NCBI GenBank assembly: GCA_012295275.1
Contig: CM022679.1
Span: 17,310,342-17,374,341 of the forward strand
DNA length: 64,000 nucleotides
Source: Chrysomallon squamiferum
Lineage: Eukaryota > Mollusca > Gastropoda > Neomphalida > Peltospiridae
Direction: 5' to 3'
Numbering within the stretch: the stretch's first letter is position 1; each line of letters begins with the position of its first letter. A model generated the notes under the pieces. That model was not told the DNA's origin. It did no database searches and worked only from the letters and a program-made list of their open reading frames with translations. A program made the position numbers and the translations under genes. This document shows, piece by piece, positions 1 to 12,988 of the stretch.

Positions 1-2189
1 TAATATCATCCACACACACACAGACACACAATTATGCATTGTTAATTATAGATAAGTCATAATTATAACTATTATTAAAATGTCAACTAAATTCTTAATA
101 AATTGCATCCAATTTTCTGCTGTGTAGTCTGTATCAATTTTCTTAATGAGATGTTTATGTGCAAATTATTATATAATTAAATGTCACTTCTATGCAAAAA
201 TAATATCCACACTGAAAATCAGTTATTAACACAGAATCAGAAAATATATTGTTCACATACAACTGAATGTTTAACTATATATCAAGATTAATATTAATTG
301 TAATTAGACACCATATAAAAGCCATATACTAATTTTGCAGGGTATATCTACTATATGCATCTGCATAAATTCGAACATGAACCAACCTTGTTTGCCACTA
401 CTAAAGCAATACATTTGTATTCCAAATTATTTCTGTTATCATATATGCATAAATCTCTTTGAATGATGAGAAAGATACTTAATAATAATTTTGTAATTGA
501 GTGTTCCACCCAGTGCCTTTCATGGTAGTAATAATACAGTGAAAATAGTGCTGATTGTGTTAAACTACTGCACTAATACAGTATGAAAAGACTCTTTGCA
601 TAAGATGCTTCATTACAGAATTCCGGTGATGCAGACAACCTAATTTGCCAATATGTCTGCATAAATTATATTTGTGAGAAAAACTAATTCAAGCCTATAT
701 AATTATATTTATAATTTTGAAGAAATAAAGTTATTATCAGGACATACTTTATTACAACATTAAAACAAATATCTTAGATATATACCTAATTCATTTATTT
801 CACTATCAGATAACCTATGAGTTCCACTTTAGCTAATAAACAATTTTACTTTTTATTCAAAACTAATGATCACCTGACTTAAAAAAATTATTATTAATTT
901 TAATATATAATTTATTAAAGCAATATTTAGTTTTAGTGGATATATTTTATGTTGTTCCAGTAGCATAAGGTATATATGAAAATAATAAGACTGACAACAA
1001 ATTTTGCTTTTGAAACACCCAGCTCATGACGTACAGAAATGTATATTTTGTGATCAAGATGAAAATCAAGGTGCTACTAAAAGCCACTGAAAGTATTTTG
1101 TTGACAGCCTAGTTTGTAGTTTGTTAATTTAACTTCATTAATCTATAGACATGAAGCAGCTTCATGACTTACACTGATCAAAATAACAAAAATATTATTG
1201 GACATTCTGGGCAATAACCAGTGTGAGCTCAGATGCTTTTTCAACAAGAGGTTAGTTTTTATTTACTGACCTAGAAAGTCAACTTTTATACATGTGTTAG
1301 CAATATTTCTAATTGTTCATTTACTGACCTGAAAAAGTGAGCTTAAGTATTGCTGTTGGTATTGTTCTGGACTCAAAAGCATCTTGGCTTTTAAGAAAAA
1401 ATTATCTCTATACTCAAATATAAAACGTTAATTAAGCTACACAACAAAACTTAAGTCTAAAAATAATGCTGAGATTGTTCCTGTAAGAATGAGCACCACA
1501 GAATGAAATGTCCAGTTGAAGGAAGATAACAAAATGTGTAAATTGGTAAATAACCAAATGCCAGAGCTGATGTTAATTCCCCAGAGTGCAGCAGGATATG
1601 ATGTAACAGTTATTACATAAGAAACCTTTGTCCTGGAAGACTGGCTGTGAACAAGCTAACAGATGTAGTAATCAACAAGCAGTAAAAAGATAATCCACTT
1701 TCTTCTTGTTGAATTTGTTTGGAAGACAATACAGTTTCACTAAAACACTATCAACTTTTGAGTAGCTGAGTTACTGATATACCAATACTCATAGAAAAAT
1801 GACCCAACATTTCTTCAAACATGAATAACTAAATCCCTTTTGAAAATATATACTAATATATTTCATTTTCATTTCTTTTATCTTTTTCTGACTTAGATTA
1901 CAACTTAAAACATTTAACCATGAAACTTGTTCACAAAATTGTTTATAAAATTGGAAACAAAAATAACAATCACATACTTATAAATATATATATAAAACAA
2001 TTGTAATAATTTTTAAACACTATTATGGATTAAGAAATCCTTAATATAATGGTCCAAATATTGTCTGTACGAATTTCTTTTCCAACTGTTGTTTTATTTG
2101 TGGACTGTAACTGCTAAATCCAGTAATGATTAGTAACTATTTTACACTCCAACAAGACAAACAGGCAATACTGTCCAGTCAGTATTTAC
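1..2189. other. Left edge: intron or 3' continuation, AT-rich
   Basis: A short CA repeat lies at 9-31. Most of this stretch is AT-rich unique sequence without a supported gene. On the minus strand 1437-1665 has no stop for about 76 codons in one frame and is open over much of a second, without an ATG. The composition is more complex than its flanks, so it may be a decayed repeat or an unplaced exon. A phrase TTTACTGACCT occurs twice (near 1262 and 1320). Confidence 0.3.
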
Positions 2190-2279
2190 TTCAGCAGTCT
2201 ATGAATATTTAGAGCTAAATTATCCCCAACCAGTGCTTCCAGGAGACGAGCAGCATAAATGGTGTTCACATTTCCAATG
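2190..2279 (-). CDS. Coding-like 90-nt exon (IGNVNTIYAARLLEALVGDN...), 5' edge unclear
   Basis: Twenty-nine open codons read IGNVNTIYAARLLEALVGDN and then LALNIHRLL, a very regular amphipathic helix, before a GTAAAT donor (exit phase 2). The 5' side is a problem. The only AG that avoids an in-frame TGA is GATGAG at 2280, with a poor pyrimidine tract and entry phase 2, whereas the 4.4-kb exon leaves in phase 0. Either a small exon (entry 0, exit 2) is missed between 2280 and 4426, or an alternative start is used (two ATGs lie directly upstream in frame), or the weak CA|GTTACA donor of the 4.4-kb exon is used. Confidence 0.6.
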
Positions 2280-4426
2280 CTCATCATTCATCTAATTATG
2301 ACTGCATAAATGACTGCAGGCTCAAATTTTACATCTACAGTTGTGGTGAGCTTACTATATATTAACTAGTACTGTACATCAACAGATAAATATGCACATT
2401 AATAATAATAACAACAGATTACATATGATTTATGATATTTCTTTTGTTTATGCTTAAAGCTTTGTTTTTATTAAATTAAAAGAGGCTCTTTTTCATGCTA
2501 CATACACTAATTATAAAGATAACTAAAAACAAACTCAGTGCTGTTTAACAAGGTAGATTCCACAATTCTCTGACATATGTCAAACAGAATGACTACTGTG
2601 ATTTCAAGTGTATACTAATTCACAGATGTGTTTGACACATTATTGATCCTATCTGTGTTATTAGTTTATGATTCAGGATTTGTTTTTATTAAATCTGAAA
2701 CTGTCCACCCTATATATTTATATATGTTTAATTCTTTTTCTAGTTATTTATGTCATTAAATTTAGTAAATAGAAATTATCTTTTCTAATCACATAACAAG
2801 AATGAATACTTTATTTCTTTCTCTTGCCAATTCCAATTAGTAAATCCTTTATAAAACCTAATAAAATATTTCATATTTGTATTTTTCTACCTTTAATTCA
2901 GTTAATATTATATATATTAAGTAGTGATTAACAGATGTCATTGATATCAAAAGGAAATATTCGTGTTACAAATTTGGTAAATATACATTTACGAACTATA
3001 GCTACATAAATACTGACTAAATTAATTTAGTGGAATATATATCTTTACTGATGTGATCAAAATTAAGTAAATATTGATAATGATATTTTCAAAGCTGACT
3101 TACAATTTTAAATGTTAAATGGAAATTTAACATGCCTTGTGAAAAACAACATTTCAATGTCATATGGAAACAATATGTTCAGATATTACAGAGATTTTTT
3201 ATCTGGACTCCCATCATGAACAGTTATTAGTCATATCAAAAATTTGCATTCCCTCTTCCTCAGTTCAACATTAATGGTAATGCCTTCCCTTTCTCAGACA
3301 GTAGAATCTACAGATACTGCAGCAGGTGGGAGATCAAGTACCCATGTGTTTACACTGCACTTACACTCCTGTCAAATCAAACAAGACACTCCATAATGTT
3401 GACCCAGTTCACTAAATCTTTCTGAGGGCAAGCATAAACATTCAAATGATTGTAAAAAAAATATATATCTATATCTATATATAAATATATATATATATAT
3501 AATAAAACAAAATAAATGTATTATTTTTATTTGTGGCTAGCATTTTTTAAATACCTACTGTTTCCATAATCTATAATGAATATGAAAAACCAAACATGCA
3601 TAATTTTAACAAAACAATTTTTTTTTTCTGAAAGGTAAACAAATGTCACAAAGGAACAAACTTTACTTCTTGTTAAAAATATTCTAATTTGTAATAAAAA
3701 TTCCAGAGTTAATGCATATTCACTATTTTCAAACATATTTTTACCATAATAAAATTATAGGTTGAACATTATGGCTGAAAAAATTATTACACCAAGAATT
3801 ATGACAATATAAAAATTATGAAAGTAAAATATATTTAAATTTAGTGTTGGTTAAAAAAAGCTTTAAAAAATCTTAAATCAAAATAAAAAGAATAAAATAA
3901 TGCTTTTTAAAAATTAATGGCCTCACAAGATGTTTTAATTATTAGCATCACAAAGAAGTAGGGAAATAATGTTTAAATTGTTAACATATAAATGAAGCCA
4001 ATGTAATAAATATTTATATGTGCCTAACAAATAATAAACTTAAATTGAATGAATTATCTTACGTGTAGTTAAAATTTAACACCAAATACAGATTAAACAA
4101 AAACAGGAAGATTTTTTTTTTTGGAAAAGAAAAGAAAAAAAGGATAAAGAAAGAAAAATAATTACTGTTATCAAACTATAAAATATCTGACAATAAAAAT
4201 GGGCATATAGTAGATTTTTGAAATCATGCCAAAGTTGGAAATTAACTGAACAGAACACTCTGCTGTGGGTGACATCTTTAACCTGTTTACAAGGCAATGC
4301 ACATGTCTTGTATTGATCCAAGTATTCTATCTTCTCTCCACTGATGCACCATTAATAAACAGTGAAGAAAATGAAGCTGAGGTAAAGATGAAAAACAAAG
4401 AATGTATAACAGATGTAGATACTAAC
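2280..4426. other. Intron with a higher-complexity block at 3240-3440
   Basis: This is mostly AT-rich intronic sequence with a short TATATA run at 3484-3502. The block 3240-3440 is more complex. On the minus strand, after a good acceptor (TTTGATTTGACAG near 3378), 24 open codons reading ECKCSVNTWVLDLPPAAVSV end in a stop with no suitable donor. It could be a decayed transposon piece or an alternative terminal exon. The small ORFs here are AT-rich noise. Confidence 0.3.
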
Positions 4427-4520
4427 CTGTAACTGTGAGACAGCTGAAATATATTGAACATTACGATTCTTGGCTTGAGTCAGGAGACTTAGATACATGT
4501 TTATCAAACCGGCCATGTCG
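4427..4520 (-). CDS. Internal 94-nt exon (DMAGLINMYLSLLTQAKNRN...)
   Basis: The acceptor (CTTGTAGATCAATTACAG) and the donor (TACAG|GTTAGT) enclose 31 open codons in entry phase 2, exit phase 0. The peptide starts DMAGLINMYLSLLTQAKNRN and ends VQYISAVSQLQ, an amphipathic helix pair. It continues the helical region of the 5.2-kb exon (SAAL-H-DMAG). The frame is also open up to an AG 12 bases upstream, but only the CAG acceptor preserves the phase. Confidence 0.77.
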
Positions 4521-5213
4521 CTGTAATTGATCTACAAGACACTGCCTCGGTGTGATTTTCTCATGTTTCCATGGTAACAAACTGCTCATGAAAATCACTG
4601 TTCCAACTCAATTTACAGACATTTGCTGTTGAGTAATGATTTTTTTTTTTTTTTTATATCTGATAAAATAGCCTCTAGGTAGTCATAGAAATACAACTTT
4701 AATCCATCAGTATGGTCCTTTACAATATTTTGAACTTTTTCCCCATTTTTCACCCATCTTATTTATGCACATTTATTTATTGGGTCTAGTCAGTGTGCTT
4801 TCCTTTCCATAAATGCAATGCCAGTTGATGAAAACATTGCCACAGTGAAATTACTTCCCTTTTTCACAGTTTGTATTCATTTCTATTTAATTAACAAGTA
4901 TGAAACTGTTTGCATCTTGCCATGTCCAGGCTGTAATTAGTTTGTATTTAACAAGGCAATATTACTCACCCAATTTTTGGATGGATAATTATGACAAAGA
5001 CGCACAAATCTTGTAAATGAGAATTGATTTATTCAGAATTATATACCATGTGACTATCTTATAAATATGATGATAAAAAAGAGAAAAACTATACACAATT
5101 CTAGAAAATCAAACTGAAAAGGGTAATAGAATATATTTATTTCTGCTTATTAATCTACTGCAAAGAATTCTTCTATATAATACCATGCATTGTGTAATAT
5201 TAATTCAATTTAC

Positions 5214-5357
5214 TGCAGTGCAGCAGATTTGTTGATGAGGTTCATTTCTTTAAAGCAATCGTCCAAGTGCCTGCGTTTTGAATTGGCAGCCAATACAAGT
5301 TCACAGAAGGGTAACTTTAGATTTATGGACAAGATATTGTAGTCGCAAATAGTTCCT
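5214..5357 (-). CDS. Internal 144-nt exon (GTICDYNILSINLKLPFCEL...)
   Basis: The acceptor (CCTAAACCCTTGATGCTAACTGCATAG, pyrimidine-rich) and the donor (CTGCA|GTAAAT) enclose 47 open codons, entry phase 2 and exit phase 2. The peptide includes LPFCELVLAANSKRRHLDDC and FKEMNLINKSAAL, a clear helix-turn-helix style solenoid pattern (ARM/HEAT-like by composition; inference only). Joining codons are AGA with the microexon upstream and CAC with the next exon. This is among the most convincing exons in the window. Confidence 0.8.
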
Positions 5358-8147
5358 CTATGCAGTTAGCATCAAGGGTTTAGGGCACAGAGAATATCAA
5401 TATATTTGCCTTAATTCTTCAGCCATCAGCCTTGGGAAATGCTCTCTTGGGTAATAAAGAACTTTACTGTCATGTTGTTTTAATGTGTTCCATACTAATG
5501 CTTAGTCATAGTAACATAATTTAAATATGGATAAATTTCCATATATAAAAGTTAATTTAGAAAAATGTTTTAGTGACTGTTGATAGATTTATCATCATCT
5601 TCATTATTATTAATGGTGTTGTTTACACTTCATAAAAAATAAGCCTTTAGTAATTTAATACTGAACTACTCAACAAATGTGTTTTAATTATTATTTTTTT
5701 AATATATAATAAAAATCCTTAAAATATCCAAACAAAATAAGACAACAATTCATTTATTAAACATCAAACAGGGAATGAAATCAGCATGGAATTTGCTGAA
5801 CATGTTGGAAACATAAACAGAAACAACAGGAACAAACACTTAAGAATTATTTACTTTCAGTGTGTATCTAGATTAGCCATGTGTCAGGAACTAGGAAAAC
5901 AATGGCTGTAATTTATTGATTCCCTATTGCCAGCAACATCTTGGGATATCTAGAGATGAAATTACAAACCATAGGTTTCTATTGTATCATTAGATGCTAA
6001 GTTGAAATACAAAATAAAAATAGGTTGTTGGAAATTTAATGGAAATGCAACTTGATTTTTTATTATTATTATCAAAGAATGGGTTTTTTAACAAAGCTGC
6101 AGCATGGTTAGAGAAAATTAATTATTAAGATCTAAGCCAAAAAAACACTTCTCTATATCATAAAATTATGCAGTTATGCAACACAATTATTATTTCCAAA
6201 GAAAATACTTTATTTGTAATTTTGCACTTTAAAGTATTTATTTCAGTTAAACTGAATCGTCTATTTAAAAAGTGAAAAAACAAACAAAATAAAACAGAAT
6301 AATAATAAATACACTGATTAAAATACAATACTTTTTAAATCAGTGGAAATGTAAACTACTATTTTTCTCAGTACCACTCAAACTAAATATATTCTAACTA
6401 AATATATCCTACCAAGAAAATGTGTCATGATCAGTATCAGGTGTTGATATCTACCAATCCAACCCTCAAACACATGCTGTTGAGTTTTCATGCTGGTATG
6501 CAACATGATCTGGGTTTGGCCACATGAGATCAAGATTCTTGGCTATATCAGGACTGCATGGAACTCCAGCATAAAACTTAGCACCATGTGATAACCAGCT
6601 GCAGAACATGCTACAGGGCAGGGTCAGAACATTATAGGGTGGGGTGATTTGAATTCACACACCAATTTATTTGAAATAATAATTTTATAAAGTATAATGG
6701 TATCAGCAGAAAGGTATAATTAATATTATTAGCCCATATAGTTTTAAGTGCTTTCTAATACATTCATTTAATATTATTTTTAACAGTAAACCTACATTAT
6801 TTCTGTTGGTTAAGTGAATTAAGCACAAGCTAAACAAAAAAAAAAAAAATAAAAAAAATATCACTGAATTCATTGGAAGTAAATATATGCCCAACAGGTG
6901 ATTATCTTTACATTTTCCACTCTTCTTGGCACTGAAAGCAACTAGGAATTGAACCTCTACCACTCCATGCTTTATCACTATGTATCTGGAAAACATATTT
7001 TATTTCATGTTTTCTTATCACTGGATTTCATTTACAGACATTATATTTCAGATAAAGTCTACCTTACACGGGAGGAAGTAATGCAAATGAAACTGCCAGA
7101 AAAAAGGAAAAAAAAATGTGGTTAAAATTAGTACAATTATATCACTTTGCTCAAAGTACAACTATAATTTGTTGTTTTTTCATTTCTTGTATAAAATACA
7201 TTTCTGTATTTTACATTAAAAAAAGAAGAGAAAAGAAGAGATAACAAAAAAATAATAAATAAATTATATTATTTTTAGATCACATATGATATATAATCTA
7301 AAAATAATAATAAAGTAAAAATAAAATAAAAAGTAAAACCCTAAACCCCTAAAAACTAAACATTTTTGTATAAAGTGATATAAAATGTGGTTACACCTGA
7401 TTATTAATTATTTTTGCTGTAGCTTGTATGAATAAAAGGCTTAACGATTAGTCCTTTTCCTGTGTGATTTAAAAAAAAACTTTACGTATCTTTACCTTTA
7501 AACCTGTTACCATGATTACGTCTAGAATACAAGAAGTGTTAACAGGAAAGATTTCTTTGCTTTTCATCATATATTCTAGATAGTTCATAAACAATATGTA
7601 GTCTCTATACTAAAAAATATTAAAACTTTTCTTATCATTGTATCTCACAATATGATCAAGTAAAAAAAAAAAAAGTTTTACCCAATACTTTTCATAATAC
7701 TCATTTGAAAAATGTTTTACTTTGTTTGTTTTTTTATTATTACTATTATTATTATTATTTTTATTATTATTATTATTAAATAATAATGATTTAGTAGTTT
7801 TTTTCTAAAAAAAAAAAATCAAATGAACTACACGTGAATAAATAACTACAGATTAGTTTTAGAAGGAAAACGTTAAATGTTATGACATTCAAACATTCTA
7901 CATAATAATCACAAAAGAAGTGTTAAAAGAATATTTTTGTTTTCAGTGCAGCATTCATTAACATCTTTAATGAACTGACAGTTTCAGATTCAAGGTAGTT
8001 AGTTCTCTATCTGAAACAGTTTTATCATCAAATTCTATTTTAAGTTAGAGTTAAGATGTTAATAAAAAGTGGCCATTATACACATCAAACTAATGGCCAC
8101 TGTGGTAGAATATTAATCAAATCCAAAAGTGAATAAATATTACATAC
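5358..8147. other. Intron with an unidentified complex block at 6420-6665
   Basis: Most of the stretch is AT-rich, with poly-A/T runs and ATT repeats (6061-6072, 7734-7785). The block 6420-6665 is of higher complexity, and its minus strand has about 62 codons without a stop but no splice support. It looks like an old interspersed repeat of unknown class. A small inverted repeat (arms ATTTTTAGAT/ATCTAAAAAT) lies at 7268-7310. Confidence 0.3.
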
Positions 8148-8162
8148 CTGTAAAGAGAAATC
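8148..8162 (-). CDS. 15-nt microexon (ISLY in context W-ISLY-R)
   Basis: Fifteen bases lie between a textbook acceptor (CATTTGTCTTTTCAG) and a textbook donor (ACAG|GTATGT). A length divisible by three keeps the phase-2 reading between its neighbours, giving LLYFR-W-ISLY-R-GTICD. Microexons of this size are known in animals. A longer version from an upstream AG would enter in a different phase and is not preferred. Confidence 0.55.
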
Positions 8163-8765
8163 CTGAAAAGACAAATGAAGATCATTTCTGAATCATTTGA
8201 AATTTTTTTCATACATTAAGCAGATAAATGGTTAATTTAGAGCAATCGTGGTGATGTTACACACATGTTCAAGTTATCTATAGCTTTAGTTGAAATTTTA
8301 TGGAACTGATTAATGCTTGACATTTGCATGAAAAGTGATGACAAAACAGGAAGTACATGTCTGATAAAAGGTGAAATGCAATGATAGAGATTCTATAATT
8401 CATCAGACTTACAGGACAATATTTATAAACTGTAATAGTTTTCATACAATTAGACGATATATAAATTTTATAACAATATTAACAGTTTTGTAATATACTA
8501 CTCCTAGGTATCTAACTCTATGAAGATTTCTTTTCAATTTACTTTGGTTAAGAAAGTAAACCAGATTTCATTGCAGTGAGTGTAGTAAAAAAAAAGAAAA
8601 AAAGAACCAAACCACAATTCAAAATTTATATAAAATATATTGGTTCAAAAAATGGTAAATCAGTACCAATATTATCTTCTGTGGATAGCAATGCAAAATG
8701 TTCTACAGTCTGGTTGTTACTGTAAAAGATACACTAGGGTATTTTTGGCTTGTTAAATTACTTAC

Positions 8766-8856
8766 CATCGAAAATAAAGTAAATGTAAATGTTTATAGAC
8801 AGACAGAAAAGAAATAGAATAGATTATTCTATATTTGTGATCACTCAACAAACTTG
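8766..8856 (-). CDS. Internal 91-nt exon (SLLSDHKYRIIYSISFLSVY...)
   Basis: The donor CGATG|GTAAGT is ideal. The acceptor (AAATTGAG) is weaker, following a distant pyrimidine tract. Entry phase 1 and exit phase 2 join both neighbours (joining codons GCA and TGG). The 29 residues begin SLLSDHKYRIIYSISFLSVY and end LHLLYFR, a strongly helical hydrophobic and basic segment. The phases on both sides were not chosen to fit: they follow from the only open frame. Confidence 0.65.
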
Positions 8857-10248
8857 CTCAATTTCTTTCATCTAACTTAAAGGAAATCTTGGAAACTGAA
8901 TTGGTCTCTCTAGTGACTATTTGCTCTGTAGGAATAATTCTTCTGTAACAACATTAATCACAGAGCAATACTGTTTCATATAAATGAATCTTTGAAAGTA
9001 TTTGCTTTTTAAAAATAATATTTCATCATATTGGATAGCATTTCAATATGATATCAAATGAATGCTTAAAATGTAACATATAGCCTAAATGGAGGGGCTT
9101 GTTGAATGTAATACTTCTTTAAATTACCATTTTGTCCTACAGATTTATTTTTGCTGTTATTAAAGCTTACAGTCACCTCTACTGACATTTTACTGTGCAT
9201 TACTGACTTTAAATTATGAAGATTAAACATTTATTTTTCCCCTTGTATTGATGAATAGTGTAAACATTCTCATGGAACACCTGCAAAAACAAAGCAACCA
9301 ATTCTAAGAGTAAATGTAAACAATAAACTCAGGAACTTACTGCATTGTGCATCAAAATAAATATATTCTGCTTCTAAAACAAAAATGTTTCATTTACATG
9401 TATTAAAATAGATTAAGATCTGTTCATATAATTATTTAATATAATTTTAAATTTATACTGAAAGCTTCAGCTGATGCAATTACCATAAATATCTTTAAAA
9501 ATATAGGTCAAATAACCTGCATCATAGGAGAAACTCTTTTCTGATGCATACCACATATATAGTATGTGGATCATGTAGCAGTATCCTGTAAATTAAACCA
9601 ATATGGTTACTGAGGCAACCAAGCCAAAGAAAATAATGAAGAAACAATACCAAAACAGTAGAAATGGGAGTTAACCAAAAGACAAGTAACTGATTCATCT
9701 TTCCAGATGATTAAACTTTCCAAACTTTCTTTCAGGGAGGCCATGATATCCCATAAACAAATGGAACACTGTCAGCCATTTTGAACTACTTCAGTAAATT
9801 AACAATATTATTAAAACAAATATAACTAATACATCAAAACATAATCAACTTTACCATGGCTGGAGTTGGCAAGCGTAGTGAGACCCACATGTGTCGTTTT
9901 CTTCAGACAGCAAGTGAGAAATAAAAAGAAAACAAATTACACAAATCAGCCAAGCTCCTCTCGGAATGTCCACATGGCAGGCAGTGCCATAATTACAGTG
10001 AATCTCTACAGACAGGACCTCTATAAATACACGTCACTTGAACATCCTCGCTGACCCAGAATATGGGTAAACCTATGTGCTAGCTCAGTTCGTTTATAAA
10101 TATTTAAATCACACATGTTACAAGCTACACATCATTTGGTACCAATTCATAGGAATATTATTATTTATTATTATTAACAGATATAATCAGAAATATTTAA
10201 TCAAATGACTGCTGCAAAAGAAATTTTTTAAAAGTTAAAAGTAGTTAC
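8857..10248. other. Intron; a lone strong acceptor near 9299
   Basis: The sequence is AT-rich and unique. On the minus strand a strong acceptor (GCTTTGTTTTTGCAG, ending at about 9276) precedes about 22 open codons starting VFHENVYTIHQYKGK and ending in a stop, with no convincing donor. Its phase does not join the neighbouring exons, so I leave it out of the gene model. Nothing else is supported. Confidence 0.3.
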
Positions 10249-10411
10249 CAGAGGCTTTGCCGCTATGGGAGTTGGCCACATCATTTAGTAAAGCAGTGTG
10301 GTTTAACAGCAGTGTGAAAAAACTGGACGGATTATGAATCAGTCTGCAGCAAAATGGCCAACTTGTTCCTGCTTCCTTTGTGTCAGTGGAACTATGTATA
10401 CCATGAACTAC
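10249..10411 (-). CDS. Longest internal exon, 163 nt (VVHGIHSSTD...NDVANSHSGKAS)
   Basis: The acceptor (TTTTATTCCTGTTGAAG...TGTAG) and the donor (TCTG|GTAACT) enclose 54 open codons, entry phase 0 and exit phase 1. The peptide has a polar start (VVHGIHSSTDTKEAG), then a helix-forming core with the pieces WPFCCRLIHN and FFTLLLNHTALLNDVANSH. A stop immediately precedes the acceptor, so the 5' edge is well defined. A 75-codon ORF on the opposite strand from 10354 is a shadow with no splice or family support. Confidence 0.78.
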
Positions 10412-12946
10412 CTACATGTACTTCAACAGGAATAAAACTGAAGAATATCTGCAGTACATTAATGTTATCCCAACATGGGAGGGGGAGGGTCAACTGGCAA
10501 GATGCCTGGCAATGGTTGGTGGATTTCAAGCAACTTGGCAGCGCAAATGGAATCTGGATAGAAAACAGGCATGAAATTTGATCCTTCTACACCCTAGAGG
10601 TCTGCAGTAGCAAAATCCTTTCAAGACTGCCACCCTAGACTTGAGAAATGGTGCTGCTGTGTCATGCCCCAGTTAGCCATGATTTGGTGTGTATTATCAG
10701 AAAAAAACCATAATAAAATAAAACTTATTTAAACTTATTTAGTTCAAACATTTAGGAAGAAGAGAGACAGTAATAAAAATAAACATTAGAACAATAGACA
10801 ATGGGATCAGGCTATATAGCAAAGCTGCTAAGTTTTTTTTTCTCAAGAATAGCATGTATATGGGATCAGTTCTCATTGGTGGACTTATTAAACTATTTCC
10901 AATTCAAATCTTAACTGGATTAATTAATTATCTCATATGGAAAGGAACATTTTACTGCTAATTAGTATTAAGAACAGCAGGATGACTTTATCAGCAAAAA
11001 CTTTTCTGGAAGTTGGAATGATGGAAATACATTTATTGATCTGATAGTTTAAAATGTCTATCCACCACTGTAGTTAGTACAAGAAAAATTTCTGTAAAAA
11101 AGGGCAATTTTTAATTTAATTTTTTTTTTATATAATTAAGAACAGTGTGCATGAGGTGGTAGAAATAATATAATAAGTAACCACATATGAGTTTAATAAA
11201 ATGATTAAAAACTATTTTAAATATTTCTGTGAGGGCTAACGAATCAATTGGTTTATCATGTTTCTAGCCTGTTTATATGATTCCTGTGATCTGTGATATA
11301 TCTGCTGCTATAATCTCTGCCCTGATAGTAACAGAAGACACACCTTGTTTATTGGTACAAACATCTGGTGCTCATATCTTCTGTACAAATCAAAGCAGAA
11401 CCATGTTACAATGTTTGGCAAATGAATTTTTTTTAAAAAAGATTAAAAAAAAGTTTATATAATCTATCATTTCTGAAGTTTTTTAAAAATAGATTTGAAT
11501 AAAATACATAATCTCTGTTTTTAACTCAAGTATCCTTTAAAAATTAATTATTTTTTATTTTCCAGTTGATAAAAGCTATTTCAAAATTCATTACTTTAAT
11601 TTCAAAAATATAAAAATTAACATTTGTTTTAATTTGTTAAATAATATTGTTTTAAAAGATAACTATTCCATATAGAAAACTTCTTTATTAAAATAGATAA
11701 ATTGCTTCCTTTCTTATATTTGAAGATACATAATTTTTTTTTTTTTTAAAGTTAAGCAGAGTGAGATTTCTTTTAATTTATTTAGAATTTTTTATTTCCT
11801 TGTCTGTTGCTTTTATGTATATTCTAAATATATTGTATTATTTTATTTTATAATACATTAAGTTGAATATACTTATCTACAGGTAAGTAATGCAATCAAT
11901 GGGAAACAACTCCATTCAGAATTAAATCAGTGGTGCAATTCTAAGTCTAACCATGTATAAGCAATGTAACTTTTGTAGAATAATTTGTTTAATTATTATT
12001 ATTAAAATTATTAAAAAAAGGAGGAGAAAAAAAAAAAAAAGGCCGTAAATAAAATTAATTATGTGTTACAGGTAAACATTTAGAACAACTATTATTAAAT
12101 ATAAATACAACCAAACATTCCTTGTAAAAATCTTAAATATGCTCACCCAAAGTTCTCTGTTAACTGATTCCCAACCATTGTCTATATAATAATCTCTATA
12201 TACTCGCTGACTTGGATCAAAAACAGGATACATTTTATTTAATATATATAAAATATATGTTGTTGGGTTTTTTAATTGTATATTAACTTAGAAAATTTTC
12301 TGCAGCTAAGCTGTTGAAGTCTGCTTTACAATTAGCAGACGACAGGTGAAATATACATCATTAAGTTATCAGCAGAAGTATAAAATAAAATAAAATAAAA
12401 TACATTTTGGAATATATAAGTCTAAATTAGATATATTAAAAAATAATATATTCTTTTAAATTATAATCTAACACCAAGTGCAGTAAATATGCCAAACTCG
12501 TTTATAGGTAATCATTTATTTGTATACTATTTTTTTTGTTTAATAATAAAAATGATGATGACGATAATAAATTTTTTTTTTGTTTTTTCTTTTTTTTTAA
12601 AATTAAGAAATAATGAAAGGAATAACATATAAAGATATTAACAGGTAAATATAATATAGACTTATCTGTAACATTCTCTATTTGACATAAAAATGTATTT
12701 ATTTATTTATTTAGATTTAATATTACATCCTGGATCAATTACCAAATGGGCAAATATTTCATCTGTAATTTTATTAAGTGCTTAATAATGTTCAAAGTAG
12801 TTAATATTATTACACTTTTTATTTATTAAATACTGTAAAATAAGGAAGAACATTTAAAAAAAGACAACAAAAAATCACATGATTAAATTATGGTAATTAT
12901 ATTTATACTATAATTGCAAAAATAAATTATATTACATTAATCTTAC
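10412..12946. other. Intron; possible old repeat at 10440-10690
   Basis: The first 280 bases are more GC-rich than the rest and contain no open coding frame on the minus strand. The texture suggests an old interspersed repeat, but no terminal structure is visible. The remainder (10700-12946) is AT-rich with many T and A runs and no features. Confidence 0.3.
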
Positions 12947-12988
12947 CTTAACTGGGGTTGGAAAATATTTGAAAAAAACCGTCATCAA
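12947..12988 (-). CDS. Internal 42-nt exon (LMTVFFKYFPTPVK)
   Basis: The acceptor CTTCTTCCTATTTACTAACAG and the donor AAG|GTAAGA are both close to ideal. The exon is 14 codons, phase 0 at both ends, reading LMTVFFKYFPTPVK, a hydrophobic helix with a Pro turn. It joins in frame to the VVHGIHSSTD exon at 10.4 kb. It lies just inside a stretch where the plus strand shows nothing of interest. Confidence 0.7.

Noticed and set aside
5833-5872. Donor-like site and short putative exon near 5850
   Set aside because: All three frames contain stops between the acceptor and the donor.
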